Notes under the pieces: model-generated
The model's input: the letters and a program-made list of their open reading frames with translations, nothing else
Told to the model about the DNA's origin: nothing
The model's database searches: none
Made by a program: the position numbers and the translations under genes
Assembly (NCBI GenBank): GCA_001464545.1
Contig: LNFC01000013.1
Location: 1-50,491, forward strand
Direction of reading: 5' to 3'
Source: Acidobacteria bacterium Ga0077551
Lineage (GTDB): Bacteria; Pseudomonadota; Alphaproteobacteria; Caulobacterales; Hyphomonadaceae
Length of the DNA stretch: 50,491 nucleotides
In this document: positions 20,292 through 29,070 of the stretch, in pieces
Numbering within the stretch: the first letter of the stretch is position 1
Layout: the number at the start of each line of letters is the position of its first letter

Positions 20292-20485
20292 TTGCGTCTC
20301 CTTTGCGAAACAGGCGGTGCGCCGCGCGCAACCGCTCAGGAATTGAGGATTCTACCGGCGTGCCGGTATTCTTAGGGAACGCCGCCGCGCCGCGATGGTT
20401 CCGCCCCTGCGCCCCGCAGGAGACACCGCGAACCTTCCCGCTGGCTCCGCGTTGATCAAAGCAATTGCAACACGCGGAGCCCCTC

Positions 20486-20779
20486 ATGCCTGAACACCTC
20501 GCCGTCTGGCGCTTCACCCCCGTCGCCGATCCATCCGACGGCGCCTGGCAGGACCGCGCCATCTGGAAGGAACTCCAGATTGTCGCCGCGACGGCGGGCG
20601 GCGCCATGCTGGAAGCCGGCCGGCATTCCGACAGGATGCGAGGCGTCAGCGATGCCGACTCACAGGACAATCAGCAGGTCCGCTCGGGCTTCGCCGACGA
20701 GAAACTCTACCGCGTCGATCGCACAGGCCTCCCCGTCCCCGGCCCGGCCGGCACCGTGGTGTTCGAGGAAATGCTCTGA
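20486..20779 (+). CDS. Small hypothetical protein
   Basis: A 97-aa protein with no family I recognise. It is acidic, without a signal peptide or membrane segment, and contains WRFTPVADPSDGAWQDRAIW and a Gly/Pro-rich tail (GLPVPGPAGTVVFEEML). GGAG lies 8 nt before ATG 20486; the frame extends to a TTG at 20465, which is less likely. It lies divergent from the hemerythrin gene, 194 bp away. Confidence 0.6.
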   Translation: MPEHLAVWRFTPVADPSDGAWQDRAIWKELQIVAATAGGAMLEAGRHSDRMRGVSDADSQDNQQVRSGFADEKLYRVDRTGLPVPGPAGTVVFEEML

Positions 20780-20856
20780 TGCGCCTTTCCGCCTGGGACT
20801 TTGGTGCCGCGGCAGCGGCGCGGCAGGACTTCGCCGTGCTCAAGCGTAAGGCTTGA
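20779..20856 (+). CDS. Possible 25-codon ORF coupled to the preceding gene
   Basis: ATG overlaps the previous TGA (TGATG), a classic coupling overlap, and the ORF codes for MRLSAWDFGAAAARQDF plus eight more residues. It may be a decayed gene end or a genuine small protein. No family recognised. Confidence 0.25.
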   Translation: MRLSAWDFGAAAAARQDFAVLKRKA

Positions 20857-20858
20857 TT

Positions 20859-20889
20859 TTTACCGGCAAATATGCTTTTTGCCGGTAAA
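20859..20889. promoter_or_regulatory. 12-bp-arm inverted repeat overlapping a start codon
   Basis: TTTACCGGCAAA (20859-20870) and TTTGCCGGTAAA (20878-20889) are perfect arms around TATGCTT. The last A of the right arm is the A of the next gene's ATG. The layout copies that at fic (13584): palindrome, short spacer, start codon inside the arm, no Shine-Dalgarno. Candidate operator for auto-repression. Confidence 0.6.
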
Positions 20890-21935
20890 TGGCTCTCCAA
20901 GACCTGCCTCTCGTGATCCAGACCAGCTACGCTGAGCTCTTGGATCAATTGCGCCTTGCGATCGCGTCAAGCGTTCCTGAAGGTTCCACATTCCGCAGGC
21001 GAACGATTTCCGGCAAAACATACTGGTACATCCAGGAGCCAACGACCCGGACCGGGCGCTCGCCGGAACGGTATTTCGGTGCAGACACTCCGGAACTTCG
21101 TTCAGCGATCGAAAAAGCAACTGCCGCAAAATCGAATGCGGACGGCCGCCGGGCAATTCGCCGGTCACTTGTGGCCGGAGGATTGCCGGAACCCGACACT
21201 GTCACGGCCTCTGTGATCGACGCTCTGGCTCTGGCCGGCGTTTTCAGATTGAGGGGCATCATCGTCGGGACGGTCGCGTTCCAGACCTATGCCGGGCACC
21301 TCGGCGTCAGGTTACCGAGCGCTGCCATCCGGACAGGCGATCTCGATCTCGCGCAGGACTACGGCGTCTCCGTCGCTCTCGACGACAAACTCGACCAGCC
21401 TCTGGTCGAGATACTCAAAACCGTTGACCCGGCCTTCGTGCCGGTGCCGACCCTCGCGAACCCCCTCGTCGCCACAACCTATGCCCGTCCTGGGGGCTAC
21501 CGTGTGGATGTGCTGACGACCAACAGGGGCGCCGACAGGGATGCGCCTGTACGGCTTCCCAGTCTACAAACCGATGCCGTGCCTTTGCGGTTTCTGGATT
21601 TCCTGTTGCGCGATACGGTCGAGGCCGCCGTGCTAACCCGCTTCGGCACGCTGGTAAATGTTCCGTCTCCGGAGCGTTATGCCGTCCACAAGATGATCGT
21701 GTCGACCCTCCGGCAAACGACGGGCGAAAGCGCCGTTAAGGCAGACAAGGATATGGTTCAATCAGGTATCCTGATCGAAGCGTTGATCCTGAAGAGGCGG
21801 CACGACGATCTTGCAGACGTCCTGCGTGAAGCCGTTCAACGCGGCGCCGCTTGGAAAGACCGGCTGAAACGCTCAGTGAAGCGGCTGGACGACGGCCCCA
21901 GGGCATTCGTTAGCAGCGTGATCGAAGACGCTTGA
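20889..21935 (+). CDS. GSU2403-family nucleotidyltransferase-fold protein
   Basis: The 348-aa protein matches what I know of the GSU2403/NTP_transf_8 group. It has a helical N-terminal part (RRTISGKTYWYIQ, ERYFG), then IVGTVAFQTYAGHLGV and RTGDLDLAQ (150-154 hold the DxD metal motif), then YRVDVLTT with a third acidic residue. SPERYAVHKMIVSTLR lies near the C-terminus. The substrate is unknown. It stands alone, starts inside a palindrome, and converges on der with 28 nt between stops. Codon bias is weaker than in neighbouring core genes, which hints at transfer. Confidence 0.75.
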   Translation: MALQDLPLVIQTSYAELLDQLRLAIASSVPEGSTFRRRTISGKTYWYIQEPTTRTGRSPERYFGADTPELRSAIEKATAAKSNADGRRAIRRSLVAGGLPEPDTVTASVIDALALAGVFRLRGIIVGTVAFQTYAGHLGVRLPSAAIRTGDLDLAQDYGVSVALDDKLDQPLVEILKTVDPAFVPVPTLANPLVATTYARPGGYRVDVLTTNRGADRDAPVRLPSLQTDAVPLRFLDFLLRDTVEAAVLTRFGTLVNVPSPERYAVHKMIVSTLRQTTGESAVKADKDMVQSGILIEALILKRRHDDLADVLREAVQRGAAWKDRLKRSVKRLDDGPRAFVSSVIEDA

Positions 21936-21963
21936 AGAACGTTGGCGCGAAGGCGCCAGCTCC

Positions 21964-23490
21964 CTATTCCTTCGGCCGCTTGTAGCGCGGCGGGCCGCCC
22001 GGGCCGATCTTGCCGGCATACGGGTTCTTGCCCTGGCGCACGAACAGCCGGATCGGCACGCCGTGCATGTCGAACGCCTCGCGCACGCCGTTGATCAGGT
22101 AGCGCTTGTAGCCTTCCGGCATCTGCTCGCCGCGCGAGGCAATCAGCACGAAGGTCGGCGGGCGCGCCTTCATCTGCGCCATGTAGCGCGGCTTGATCCG
22201 CTTGCCCTGCACGCTCGGCGGCGGATGGTGTTCGACCGTATGGCGCAGCCAGCGGTTGAGGTCGCCGGTCTTCACCTTCGCGGTCCAGTCCTTGTAGACC
22301 TGCACGACCGCCGGCATCAGCTTGTCGACATGGCGTCCCGTCAGTCCAGACAGGAACACGACCGGCGCGCCCCCGCCATTCGGCACCAGCCGGTTGGCAA
22401 GGTCCCGGATGTGGCGCGCGGCGCCGTCCTGGTCCTGCACCGAGTCCCATTTCGACATCACCAGCACCAGCCCCCGGCCCTCGCGCAGCGCGAGGTCGGC
22501 AATCTGCAGGTCCTGCTTCTCCAGCGCGTCATGCGCGTCCATCACCAGCGCGACGACATCGGCATACTTCAGTGAACGGATGGTCTCCGCCGTCGACAGC
22601 CGCTCCAGCTTTTCCTGCACGCGCGCCTTGCGGCGCAGGCCTGCGGTATCGACCAGCCGGATCTGGCGGCCTTCCCATTCCCAGTCGATCGTGATCGAGT
22701 CGCGCGTAATGCCCGCTTCCGGACCGGTCAGGAGGCGCTCCGACTGCAAGAGCTGGTTGATCAGCGTCGACTTGCCGGCATTCGGCCGCCCGACAATCGC
22801 GAGGCGTATCGGCCGCAGCGTCTCGGGCTCGACCTCGGGCGTGTCGACTTCCGCCGCCTCGATCGCGGCCACCAGTTCGTCGTCCGACAAGGTCTCGTCT
22901 TCGATGTCGATATGCGCGAGCTTCTCGAGAATGTCGTCCCCGGCCCCGCCCGCATAGTTCGGCTCGGCCTCTTCCAGCGCCCGCTCGAACGCTTCCGGCC
23001 CGAGCGCGTTGCGGATCGCCTCATAGAGTTCGGCAAAGCCTTCGCCGTGCTCCGCCGACAGGCCGACCGGCTCGCCGAGGCCCAGGCTGAACGCATCCAT
23101 CACGCCCGCCTCGCCCTGCCGGCCCTCGGCCTTGTTGGCCGCCAGCACGACCGGCATGTTCGCCTTGCGCAGGAGCATCGCGAAGGTCTCGTCCTCCGGC
23201 GTCACACCGACGCGCGCGTCGATCAGGAACAGCGCAATGTCGGCTTCCGCAATCGCCGCCTCAGTCTGCGCGCGCATCCGCGCCTCGAGGCTGTCATCGC
23301 GCACGTTGTCGAACCCGGCGGTATCGATCACCAGCAACGGCAACGTCGCCAGCGAGCCTTCGGCCATCTTGCGGTCGCGCGTCACGCCCGGCTGGTCATC
23401 GACCAGCGCGATCTTCTTGCCCACCAGACGGTTGAACAAGGTGGACTTGCCGACATTCGGTCGTCCCACAATGGCGATCTTCAATGGCAA
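21964..23490 (-). CDS. der: Ribosome biogenesis GTPase Der (EngA)
   Basis: Essential tandem GTPase that assists 50S assembly. The 508-aa protein has two G domains, with P-loops GRPNVGKST (8-16) and GRPNAGKST (~234-242) and a C-terminal KH-like domain (~395-500). An acidic linker (EDETLSDDELVAAIEAAEV) separates the G domains and is longer than in E. coli, as in many alphaproteobacteria. The start is TTG at 23490, with GAGGGG 8-10 nt upstream, giving MPLKIAIVGRPN; no ATG is available nearby. Downstream of bamB and probably in the same operon. Confidence 0.97.
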   Translation of the reverse strand: MPLKIAIVGRPNVGKSTLFNRLVGKKIALVDDQPGVTRDRKMAEGSLATLPLLVIDTAGFDNVRDDSLEARMRAQTEAAIAEADIALFLIDARVGVTPEDETFAMLLRKANMPVVLAANKAEGRQGEAGVMDAFSLGLGEPVGLSAEHGEGFAELYEAIRNALGPEAFERALEEAEPNYAGGAGDDILEKLAHIDIEDETLSDDELVAAIEAAEVDTPEVEPETLRPIRLAIVGRPNAGKSTLINQLLQSERLLTGPEAGITRDSITIDWEWEGRQIRLVDTAGLRRKARVQEKLERLSTAETIRSLKYADVVALVMDAHDALEKQDLQIADLALREGRGLVLVMSKWDSVQDQDGAARHIRDLANRLVPNGGGAPVVFLSGLTGRHVDKLMPAVVQVYKDWTAKVKTGDLNRWLRHTVEHHPPPSVQGKRIKPRYMAQMKARPPTFVLIASRGEQMPEGYKRYLINGVREAFDMHGVPIRLFVRQGKNPYAGKIGPGGPPRYKRPKE

Positions 23491-23542
23491 GGCCGTGGCC
23501 CCTCTGGTTAATGAGGGCCGTCCGGGTAAAGTCCCGCTGCCC

Positions 23543-24892
23543 CTAGTCGATGGCGATCAGTTTGGCGTCGTCCGTCAGGACATACAGCCGCCCCTGCGCC
23601 GCAATCGGCTCGATATACACGGTATCCCCCAGCTTCAAAGAGCCCGTCTGCGTGCCGTCCTGCGTGGAGAAGGCCTGCAGCTCGCCGCGCGAGGAGACCA
23701 GGATCACCCGGCCGGACGCGACAATCGGGGCCGAATAGCTGATCGGCTTCTTGTTCTCTTTCTCGTCCTGGAACCGGCGCAGCTGCACCACCCAGTAGGC
23801 TTCGCCGGTCGCCGCATCGAGGCAGGCGAGCTCGTTCTCGGTGCCGAGCACGAACAGGAACCGCCCGGCCAGCGCCGGCGCCCGGGTCGATCCGACCGCC
23901 GCCGTCCAGACGCGCGCGCCGCTGCGGCCATCGATGGCGACCGTGGTGCCGGACTGGCTGGAGGCGAACACGAGACCGGCGCCAAGCACCGGGCGCGAGC
24001 CGATATCATTGATCTCGGAGATCGGCGTGAACCGGCCGGCCTGTGCCAGCGCGTCCGTCCACAACCGGCGGCCGTTGGCGGCCAGGTAGGCAATCACTTC
24101 GCCCGAGGAGAACGGCGCGATGACGAAATCCTCGACCGCTGCCACGCTCGAGCTGCCGAGCACGCGGGCCGATTCCGAAATCGCCTGGTCGCTCCAGATC
24201 GTCGCGCCGTCCGCGAGGTTGATCGCGTAGACTTCGTTATTGTTGGAGGAGACGAAAATCCGGCCATCATCGATCGTCGGCGAGCCCGTCATCGGCGCGC
24301 CAATGTCGCGGCGCCATTTCTGCGCGCCCGTCGCGGCATCGAGTGCGGTGACATAGCCATACCCGCTCGCCACCACCAGCACGTCGCCGGCCACGGCCAG
24401 CCCGCCGCCGATGGCGCTCTTGTCGCGCTTGGAGACGCCCTTCAGGCGCTCGCTCCAGACTGGCGCGCCGGTATCGAGGCGCGAGGCCCGCACGGTCTGC
24501 GTTGAGTCCAGCGTGTAGATCGTCGTCTCACTGGTCACCGGCGGCGTCGTCAGCGCGCTCTTCGTGGACGAGCCCTTGCCGATCGACCGGCGCCAGGCGA
24601 TGTCGAGCTCCGGCGCGGCGATCACGTGCCCGGGTGCCTTCGTCGGGCTGCCGCCGGCTTCCGTCCATGACGCCACGGCATTCGCTTCCGGCAGCTCCAC
24701 CGCAATGCCGGTCAGCGTCGTGCTCGGCGCAATCTTCTCGCTGTCGAGCACCATCGTGATGCGGCCGGCTTTCTCTTCGGCCGCCATTTCTTCTTTGTCG
24801 TCATTGCCGAAGCCCGGCAGGCTGATACAGGCGCTCAGCGCCGCCAGCGACACAACGGCCAGGGCAGCAGCAGCAGTACGGGAAAGTCTCAT
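23543..24892 (-). CDS. bamB: Outer membrane assembly lipoprotein BamB
   Basis: BamB is a beta-propeller scaffold of the BAM complex that inserts outer-membrane proteins. The 449-aa precursor has a lipoprotein signal (LAALSAC, Cys22) and repeated PQQ-like blades (GYVTALDAATGAQKWRRD, SSNNNEVYAINLADGATIW, LVFASSQSGTTVAIDGRSG). It overlaps the upstream TPR gene by 4 nt (ATGA), the standard yfgM-bamB-der gene order. The mature protein is in the periplasm, anchored in the outer membrane. Confidence 0.94.
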   Translation of the reverse strand: MRLSRTAAAALAVVSLAALSACISLPGFGNDDKEEMAAEEKAGRITMVLDSEKIAPSTTLTGIAVELPEANAVASWTEAGGSPTKAPGHVIAAPELDIAWRRSIGKGSSTKSALTTPPVTSETTIYTLDSTQTVRASRLDTGAPVWSERLKGVSKRDKSAIGGGLAVAGDVLVVASGYGYVTALDAATGAQKWRRDIGAPMTGSPTIDDGRIFVSSNNNEVYAINLADGATIWSDQAISESARVLGSSSVAAVEDFVIAPFSSGEVIAYLAANGRRLWTDALAQAGRFTPISEINDIGSRPVLGAGLVFASSQSGTTVAIDGRSGARVWTAAVGSTRAPALAGRFLFVLGTENELACLDAATGEAYWVVQLRRFQDEKENKKPISYSAPIVASGRVILVSSRGELQAFSTQDGTQTGSLKLGDTVYIEPIAAQGRLYVLTDDAKLIAID

Positions 24893-25614
24893 TGGCCGGT
24901 CTCCTGCGGCGCATCAGCGGCCGCATCTGTAGGCGCCTCGGTGGGCAGGGGTACTTCGCCAGCGCCGTCCGGCGGGACCGGAATGGCATCGAGTGCAATC
25001 TCGGCCCGCTGCACCACGCCCTGCGGCGCGGCAGCATCAAACTTCAGCCGGCTGTATTCTGTCCGCGCCCGGGCGATGTCGCCCGTCGCATAGGCCTTCG
25101 CCGCGATCAGCTCCCGCGCCATCGCGCCGAGCGCCGTATCCTCGGTCACCAGAGTGCCGAGGGTTGCTTCCAGTTCCGGCATGGTCAGCGCGTCTGCGCG
25201 GAAATAGGCCGCTTTCAGCAGGGCCAACCGCTCGTACGGGCCGCCTTCGGTGCCGCCGATCGCCGTCAGCGTCGCCGCGGCCGCCTCGGCATCGCCGCTG
25301 CCTTCCAGCTGCGTCTGCGCGAGGTAGTGCGCCGCCAGCGGGGACAGCTTGGACTCGCTGTCGACAATCGCCTGGAACGCCGCCTGCGCTTCTTCGTACT
25401 GGCCTTCCTCGAGCGCCTTCACGGCATTCTCGAGTTCCAGGGCCCGCGCCGCCCGCGCCGCTTCGGCCTGCGGGCGCACGATGAACTCGTTGATCGCGAC
25501 CGCGCCGATCAGCACCGCCACGGACCCATAGACGAACGGGCGCCAGCGCCCCCACCAGCTCGCCAGTTTTTCCTGGCGCATGCTTTCATCGACTTCGGTA
25601 AAAATGTCAGACAA
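24889..25614 (-). CDS. TPR-type membrane protein upstream of bamB (YfgM-like)
   Basis: The 241-aa protein has a short cytosolic N-terminus, one membrane segment (~27-45) and a periplasmic helical-repeat domain (EGQYEEAQAAFQAIVDSES, LAAHYLAQTQLEGSGD). It ends in a Pro/Ala-rich tail (EAPTDAAADAPQETGQ). This fits the YfgM/TPR_21 family, which works with periplasmic chaperones and SecYEG. The start codon is TTG at 25614 with GGAG upstream; no ATG fits the family N-terminus. Coupled to bamB. Confidence 0.88.
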   Translation of the reverse strand: MSDIFTEVDESMRQEKLASWWGRWRPFVYGSVAVLIGAVAINEFIVRPQAEAARAARALELENAVKALEEGQYEEAQAAFQAIVDSESKLSPLAAHYLAQTQLEGSGDAEAAAATLTAIGGTEGGPYERLALLKAAYFRADALTMPELEATLGTLVTEDTALGAMARELIAAKAYATGDIARARTEYSRLKFDAAAPQGVVQRAEIALDAIPVPPDGAGEVPLPTEAPTDAAADAPQETGQ

Positions 25615-25692
25615 GCGGGGCTCCAGGCGGCATTTTGAGGATTCGGCGCGAACCTAGACGCCGCGCGGGGCGGCTGCAACGGATCAGCGCTG

Positions 25693-26520
25693 TTAGGCTT
25701 CAGGTTTTCGCAGGCTGTAGGTCTCGGCCTTGCCCGGGAAGGTGCGCGCCCGCACATCGTCGGCGTAGGCCGCTACCGCTTCGGTGATCGCGGTATTGAG
25801 GCTGGCATACCGGCGCACGAATTTCGGCGTCCAGTCAAACAGGCCCAGCATGTCCGGCGTCACGAGGATCTGCCCGTCACAGGCGCTGGAGGCCCCGATC
25901 CCGACGGTCGGGCAGGCCACCGCTGCGGTAATCTCCGCTGCCAGGTCCTCGGCGACCCCCTCGATCACGATGGCAAACGCCCCCGCTTCCTCGGCCGCCT
26001 TGGCCTCCGCCATCACGCGGCCGCGCTCGTCCAGCGTGCGCCCCTTGGCCCGGAAGCCACCGTCCACATTGATCGCCTGAGGGCGCAGGCCCACATGCCC
26101 CATGACCGGAACGCCCCGTTCCACAAGGTGCGAAATCTGCTGCGCGGCGTAAGCCCCGCTCTCGATCTTCACCGCCTGGCAGCCCGTCTCCTTCATGATC
26201 CGCGCAGCATTGAGGAAGGCCTGGTCGGCATTCGTCTCATATGAGCCAAACGGCATGTCAACGACCACGAAAGCCTTCGTCGAGCCCCGCATCACCGCCT
26301 GCCCATGCAGGATCATCATCTCCATCGTGACGCCGACCGTCGACGGTAGGCCGTGAACGACCATCCCGACACTGTCGCCGACCAGCAAAAGGTCGGCATG
26401 CTCGTCCAGCAGCGCCGCCGTCGGCGCATCATATGCCGTCAGGCACACCAGCGGTACGCCGCCCTTGGCGGCTGCAATATCTTTGACGGTCTTGCGGGCG
26501 GTCTGCGTTTGTTTTGACAT
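25693..26520 (-). CDS. panB: 3-methyl-2-oxobutanoate hydroxymethyltransferase
   Basis: First committed step of pantothenate/CoA synthesis: methylene-THF adds a hydroxymethyl group to alpha-ketoisovalerate. The 275-aa protein starts MSKQTQTARKTV and has TAYDAPTA, LLVGDSVGMVVHG (Asp49 binds the metal), VVVDMPFGSYE, GHVGLRPQ and the late catalytic Glu in FAIVIEGV. The frame is open further upstream, but ATG 26520 gives the family N-terminus. Stands alone; panC is not nearby. Divergent from a small membrane protein gene. Confidence 0.95.
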   Translation of the reverse strand: MSKQTQTARKTVKDIAAAKGGVPLVCLTAYDAPTAALLDEHADLLLVGDSVGMVVHGLPSTVGVTMEMMILHGQAVMRGSTKAFVVVDMPFGSYETNADQAFLNAARIMKETGCQAVKIESGAYAAQQISHLVERGVPVMGHVGLRPQAINVDGGFRAKGRTLDERGRVMAEAKAAEEAGAFAIVIEGVAEDLAAEITAAVACPTVGIGASSACDGQILVTPDMLGLFDWTPKFVRRYASLNTAITEAVAAYADDVRARTFPGKAETYSLRKPEA

Positions 26521-26578
26521 GGGCCAGCGATTAGCCCGCCCGGGCGCCGCCCGCAAGGAAACAGGAAGGTTAACCGCC

Positions 26579-26977
26579 GTGCTGCCCAAACCCGGAAACC
26601 TGCTCGCCTGGAGCGCCCTCTACGGCGCCCTCGGCTTCGCGGTGGGCTTTGCCTTCGGCGCCCTGCGCCAGCTCGTCCTCATTCCCGCCTTCGGCGACCG
26701 GATGGGACACCTCGCCGAATTCCCGATGGTCACCCTGGCCGCCTGCGCCCTGGGAGTCTGGATCGGCGGCAAGTCCACCGCGCCCGCCCTCGCTCTCGGC
26801 GTCCTCGGCGTCGCCGTCCTGATCGCCTTCGAGAGCACCATGGCCCTTGGGTTCATGCGCGTCAGCCTCGCCGAATATTTCGCTGGCTATGACCTCACGC
26901 GCGGATCGCTCTTCCCGGTCGGCCTCGCCCTGATGGCCCTTGCCCCGCTGCTCGGCAGGCGGCTCAGGCGCCGCTGA
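26579..26977 (+). CDS. Small integral membrane protein, unknown function
   Basis: A 132-aa protein with about four hydrophobic segments (LLAWSALYGALGFAVGFAFG; VTLAACALGVWIG; APALALGVLGVAVLIAF; FPVGLALMALAPLLG) and a basic end (GRRLRRR). No family recognised. GTG 26579 is the likely start, with AGGAAGG 8-12 nt upstream; the frame extends back over panB's 5' end but that part is implausible. Stops 3 nt before the converging NnrU gene. Confidence 0.7.
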   Translation: MLPKPGNLLAWSALYGALGFAVGFAFGALRQLVLIPAFGDRMGHLAEFPMVTLAACALGVWIGGKSTAPALALGVLGVAVLIAFESTMALGFMRVSLAEYFAGYDLTRGSLFPVGLALMALAPLLGRRLRRR

Positions 26978-26980
26978 GCC

Positions 26981-27562
26981 TCAAACGGGCAGCGCCGCGA
27001 CGCCGAACGCAATCGGGTGCAGCCAGAGCAGGAGCACCGCATACGCGCCAAGCCCCACCACGACCGCGCCCACATCGCCCACCACGTTGACCGCTGCGTC
27101 CGGCCCCGGCCCATTGTCGCCGCGCTTCTTGACTGCGATCCGGTCCAGCACGCCGTAAGCGAGGAAGCTGCCGAACAGCAGCACCGAGTTCAGCTCGCCG
27201 TTCGAGAGCAGGTGCCCGAACGCCCAGACCTTCACCGCCAGCAGCATCGGATGCTTCACCGCCTTCTTGATATGCCCGGTCGGCAGGTACGCCGCCGCCA
27301 GGAAGATCATCGCGAACGCCATCAGCAAGAGGTTGATGTGCGCCAGGAATGCCGGCGGCGTGTAGAGGATCGGCGCGGGCCGCGCCGCGCCATACCCCCA
27401 GATGATCAGGGCAAACCCCGCCAGCGAAAGAAGACTGTAGAGCCCCATATACGGCCCCTCGCCCATCTTCACCCGCAGGTCCTTGCCCGGCTCCCGGCTT
27501 CGGTAAGCCGAAAACAGGTGCGTCCCGAAAAAGATCACGAGCCCCAGAACCAGATACATCAT
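26981..27562 (-). CDS. NnrU-family membrane protein
   Basis: A 193-aa multi-spanning inner-membrane protein. The N-terminus (LGLVIFFGTHLFSAYRSREP), LYSLLSLAGFALIIWGYG, HIKKAVKHPMLLAVKVWAFGH and LLSNGELNSVLLFGSFLAYG match the NnrU group. That family was named from denitrification loci and is related to isoprenylcysteine methyltransferase-like proteins; its function is unsettled. GGGGAGG precedes ATG 27562, and a second ATG follows immediately. Confidence 0.85.
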   Translation of the reverse strand: MMYLVLGLVIFFGTHLFSAYRSREPGKDLRVKMGEGPYMGLYSLLSLAGFALIIWGYGAARPAPILYTPPAFLAHINLLLMAFAMIFLAAAYLPTGHIKKAVKHPMLLAVKVWAFGHLLSNGELNSVLLFGSFLAYGVLDRIAVKKRGDNGPGPDAAVNVVGDVGAVVVGLGAYAVLLLWLHPIAFGVAALPV

Positions 27563-27634
27563 GTCATTGCCTCCCCGGCTTTTGCCGCAGGCTAGCCTGA
27601 TTGCGAAAGGCGGGGAAGCGCGACATCGCCAAAC

Positions 27635-27708
27635 ACACCCAGCTCATCCTTGAGCGAAGCCTGACTGCGAAGGCAAAGGTCAGAGGTTCGATTCCTCTTG
27701 GGTGCGCC
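27635..27708 (+). pseudogene. Degenerate tRNA with intact 3' end (candidate attachment site)
   Basis: The T arm AGAGG-TTCGATT-CCTCT (27681-27697), the 3' acceptor strand TGGGTGC, discriminator G and CCA (27706-27708) are perfect tRNA features. Upstream, ACACCCA could pair with the acceptor apart from position 1, and GCTC/GAGC looks like a D stem. But positions 8-9 are missing, the D loop is 6 nt and lacks GG, and the anticodon stem does not form. The acceptor resembles alphaproteobacterial tRNA-Arg. A tRNA 3' remnant is the usual scar of integrase insertion, and accessory DNA starts here. Confidence 0.6.
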
Positions 27709-28149
27709 ATTAAAATCAGGGACTTCCGCGACGGTCCCAGTTTCTGCGAAACTTCGTGGAAGCACGGTAGAAGCACAGACCTCAAAAGCAAACTTCTGCG
27801 TCCCCTTACGCTTTGGCGATCAGCCATTCTGAAACTTGATCCGCCCTGCAGCGAAAGGACAAGCCTGCCGGTTATTCCAGCGAAGTCTGTGAACTTCAAC
27901 GCCAGCTTCGAAGAGCCATGTCAGACCGACCTACATTCGATCGCAGTCCGCCAAATGGCAGCAATCTGGCGGAAGCCAGACGGAGTCCAGATTTGCGTAT
28001 CAGGCAATTCATCGCCGATTTTGGTCATCCGGCATCCGGTTGGAAGTCAGCTCATGGGCTGGACGGCGCCGGCACGCTACTCTGCCGATTTCGCAGGAGC
28101 ACGAGGGGTCGACCGCTGGCGGTGAGCACGTTCGACTTGGCCCCGTCTC
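27709..28149. other. 441-bp gap, no gene supported
   Basis: Open frames exist on both strands but none has a family match, a good ribosome site or codon bias. CCGCCA...TGGCGG (about 27944-27969) is a small inverted repeat. Third-position GC is lower than in the core genes to the left. It may be decayed mobile DNA next to the tRNA remnant. Confidence 0.5.
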
Positions 28150-28914
28150 TTACGGCGCCGCAATCTGCACAAAGAATGGCGCCACGCCGCTATCGAAGCC
28201 GAAGCCGCACCGCGCTTCCGGCTGCCACACAAGATCTATCTCCGGCGCGTACGTCTCCGCATCCAGCCCCTTGAGCGTCGCCGGCGACCGCCCGCCATCC
28301 TTGCTGATCAGTTCCGCCTTCATCCTGTAAGTGCCAAGCGGAATGTCATAGATGCCGTCATCGCTCGCCGGATGGTCGAGCGCGGCTTCGCGCACAATCA
28401 CGGCACCCTTGCTGCCGTCGACCAGCGGACCCGAGGGCGTCAGGGTGAACTCTACCGCGCGAGACTTCGCTCGGACATCGGAATCGAAATCCCAGATCTG
28501 AACTTGCGCGCCGAAAAACGTATCCGTTGCGCCGATCTCGCCTGTCAGTTGCCATCGGAAATTGCGCACGGCGCCAGCGCTGACGGGGAAGGAGTTATAG
28601 TCCGACGGCCTGTCCATGCCGAGGCGCTGGCAAACGACACCGTCTGCATAGTCGGTCTTGATCCAAGCGGTCGCCCGGTAAGTGGCCTTGATCAGATCGC
28701 CGATCTCGTAGCGCCCATCCGCGCCGGTCGTCACCCTTGCCTGGCCGTAAAGAAAATCCGCATTCAGAGACACCTCGGCGCCTTCCAGGGGCCTGCCCTT
28801 TGTGTCGGTAACAACTCCGGAGACCGTGAACGGTTTGGCCGAACGCGTTTCCGCGTTGCAGGAACTGGTGGCAAGAAGCGCAAACCCGACCAAGAGTTCC
28901 AGCTTGAAGCGCAT
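28150..28914 (-). CDS. Lipoprotein with carboxypeptidase-regulatory-like domain
   Basis: The 254-aa precursor has a lipoprotein signal ending LLATSSC (Cys19). Residues ~28-90 form a CarboxypepD_reg-like beta domain (FTVSGVVTDTKGRPLEGAEV; TTGADGRYEIGDL), a fold common in surface proteins that bind sugars or transport partners. The rest is beta-rich, with FFGAQVQIWDFDSD and a Cys in EARCGFGFDSG, and has no family I know. AAGGA precedes the ATG. Isolated between non-coding stretches; function unknown. Confidence 0.75.
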   Translation of the reverse strand: MRFKLELLVGFALLATSSCNAETRSAKPFTVSGVVTDTKGRPLEGAEVSLNADFLYGQARVTTGADGRYEIGDLIKATYRATAWIKTDYADGVVCQRLGMDRPSDYNSFPVSAGAVRNFRWQLTGEIGATDTFFGAQVQIWDFDSDVRAKSRAVEFTLTPSGPLVDGSKGAVIVREAALDHPASDDGIYDIPLGTYRMKAELISKDGGRSPATLKGLDAETYAPEIDLVWQPEARCGFGFDSGVAPFFVQIAAP

Positions 28915-29070
28915 GTTCGTCCTTCTGGTCTAGCTTCGCCCAGCCAAGGTGCTCTATCGCAGTGTGACCTGAGCGACAAGTTCAAGCCCCCGCGTTCCTC
29001 CTGAGGCTCACCCGCGCACGCCGCGCGCGTACATTCGCCGCCTGCAAAAGAACGGTACTGATAGGTAAGC
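28915..29070. other. Start of a 328-bp intergenic stretch (28915-29242)
   Basis: Holds the promoter region of the lipoprotein gene at its left end; beyond that I see no gene. The repeat copy at 29071-29171 lies in the same gap, and 29172-29242 shows nothing else. Confidence 0.4.

Noticed and set aside
27564..27899. Minus-strand frame reading MAHPRGIEPLTFAF within it
   Set aside because: This peptide is the translation of the tRNA 3' end on the opposite strand, a common false gene call.
27918..28274. Plus-strand frame in the 27.7-28.2 kb gap and over the lipoprotein 3' end
   Set aside because: Low-complexity Arg/Ser/Pro translation, antisense to the lipoprotein in its second half, no Shine-Dalgarno.
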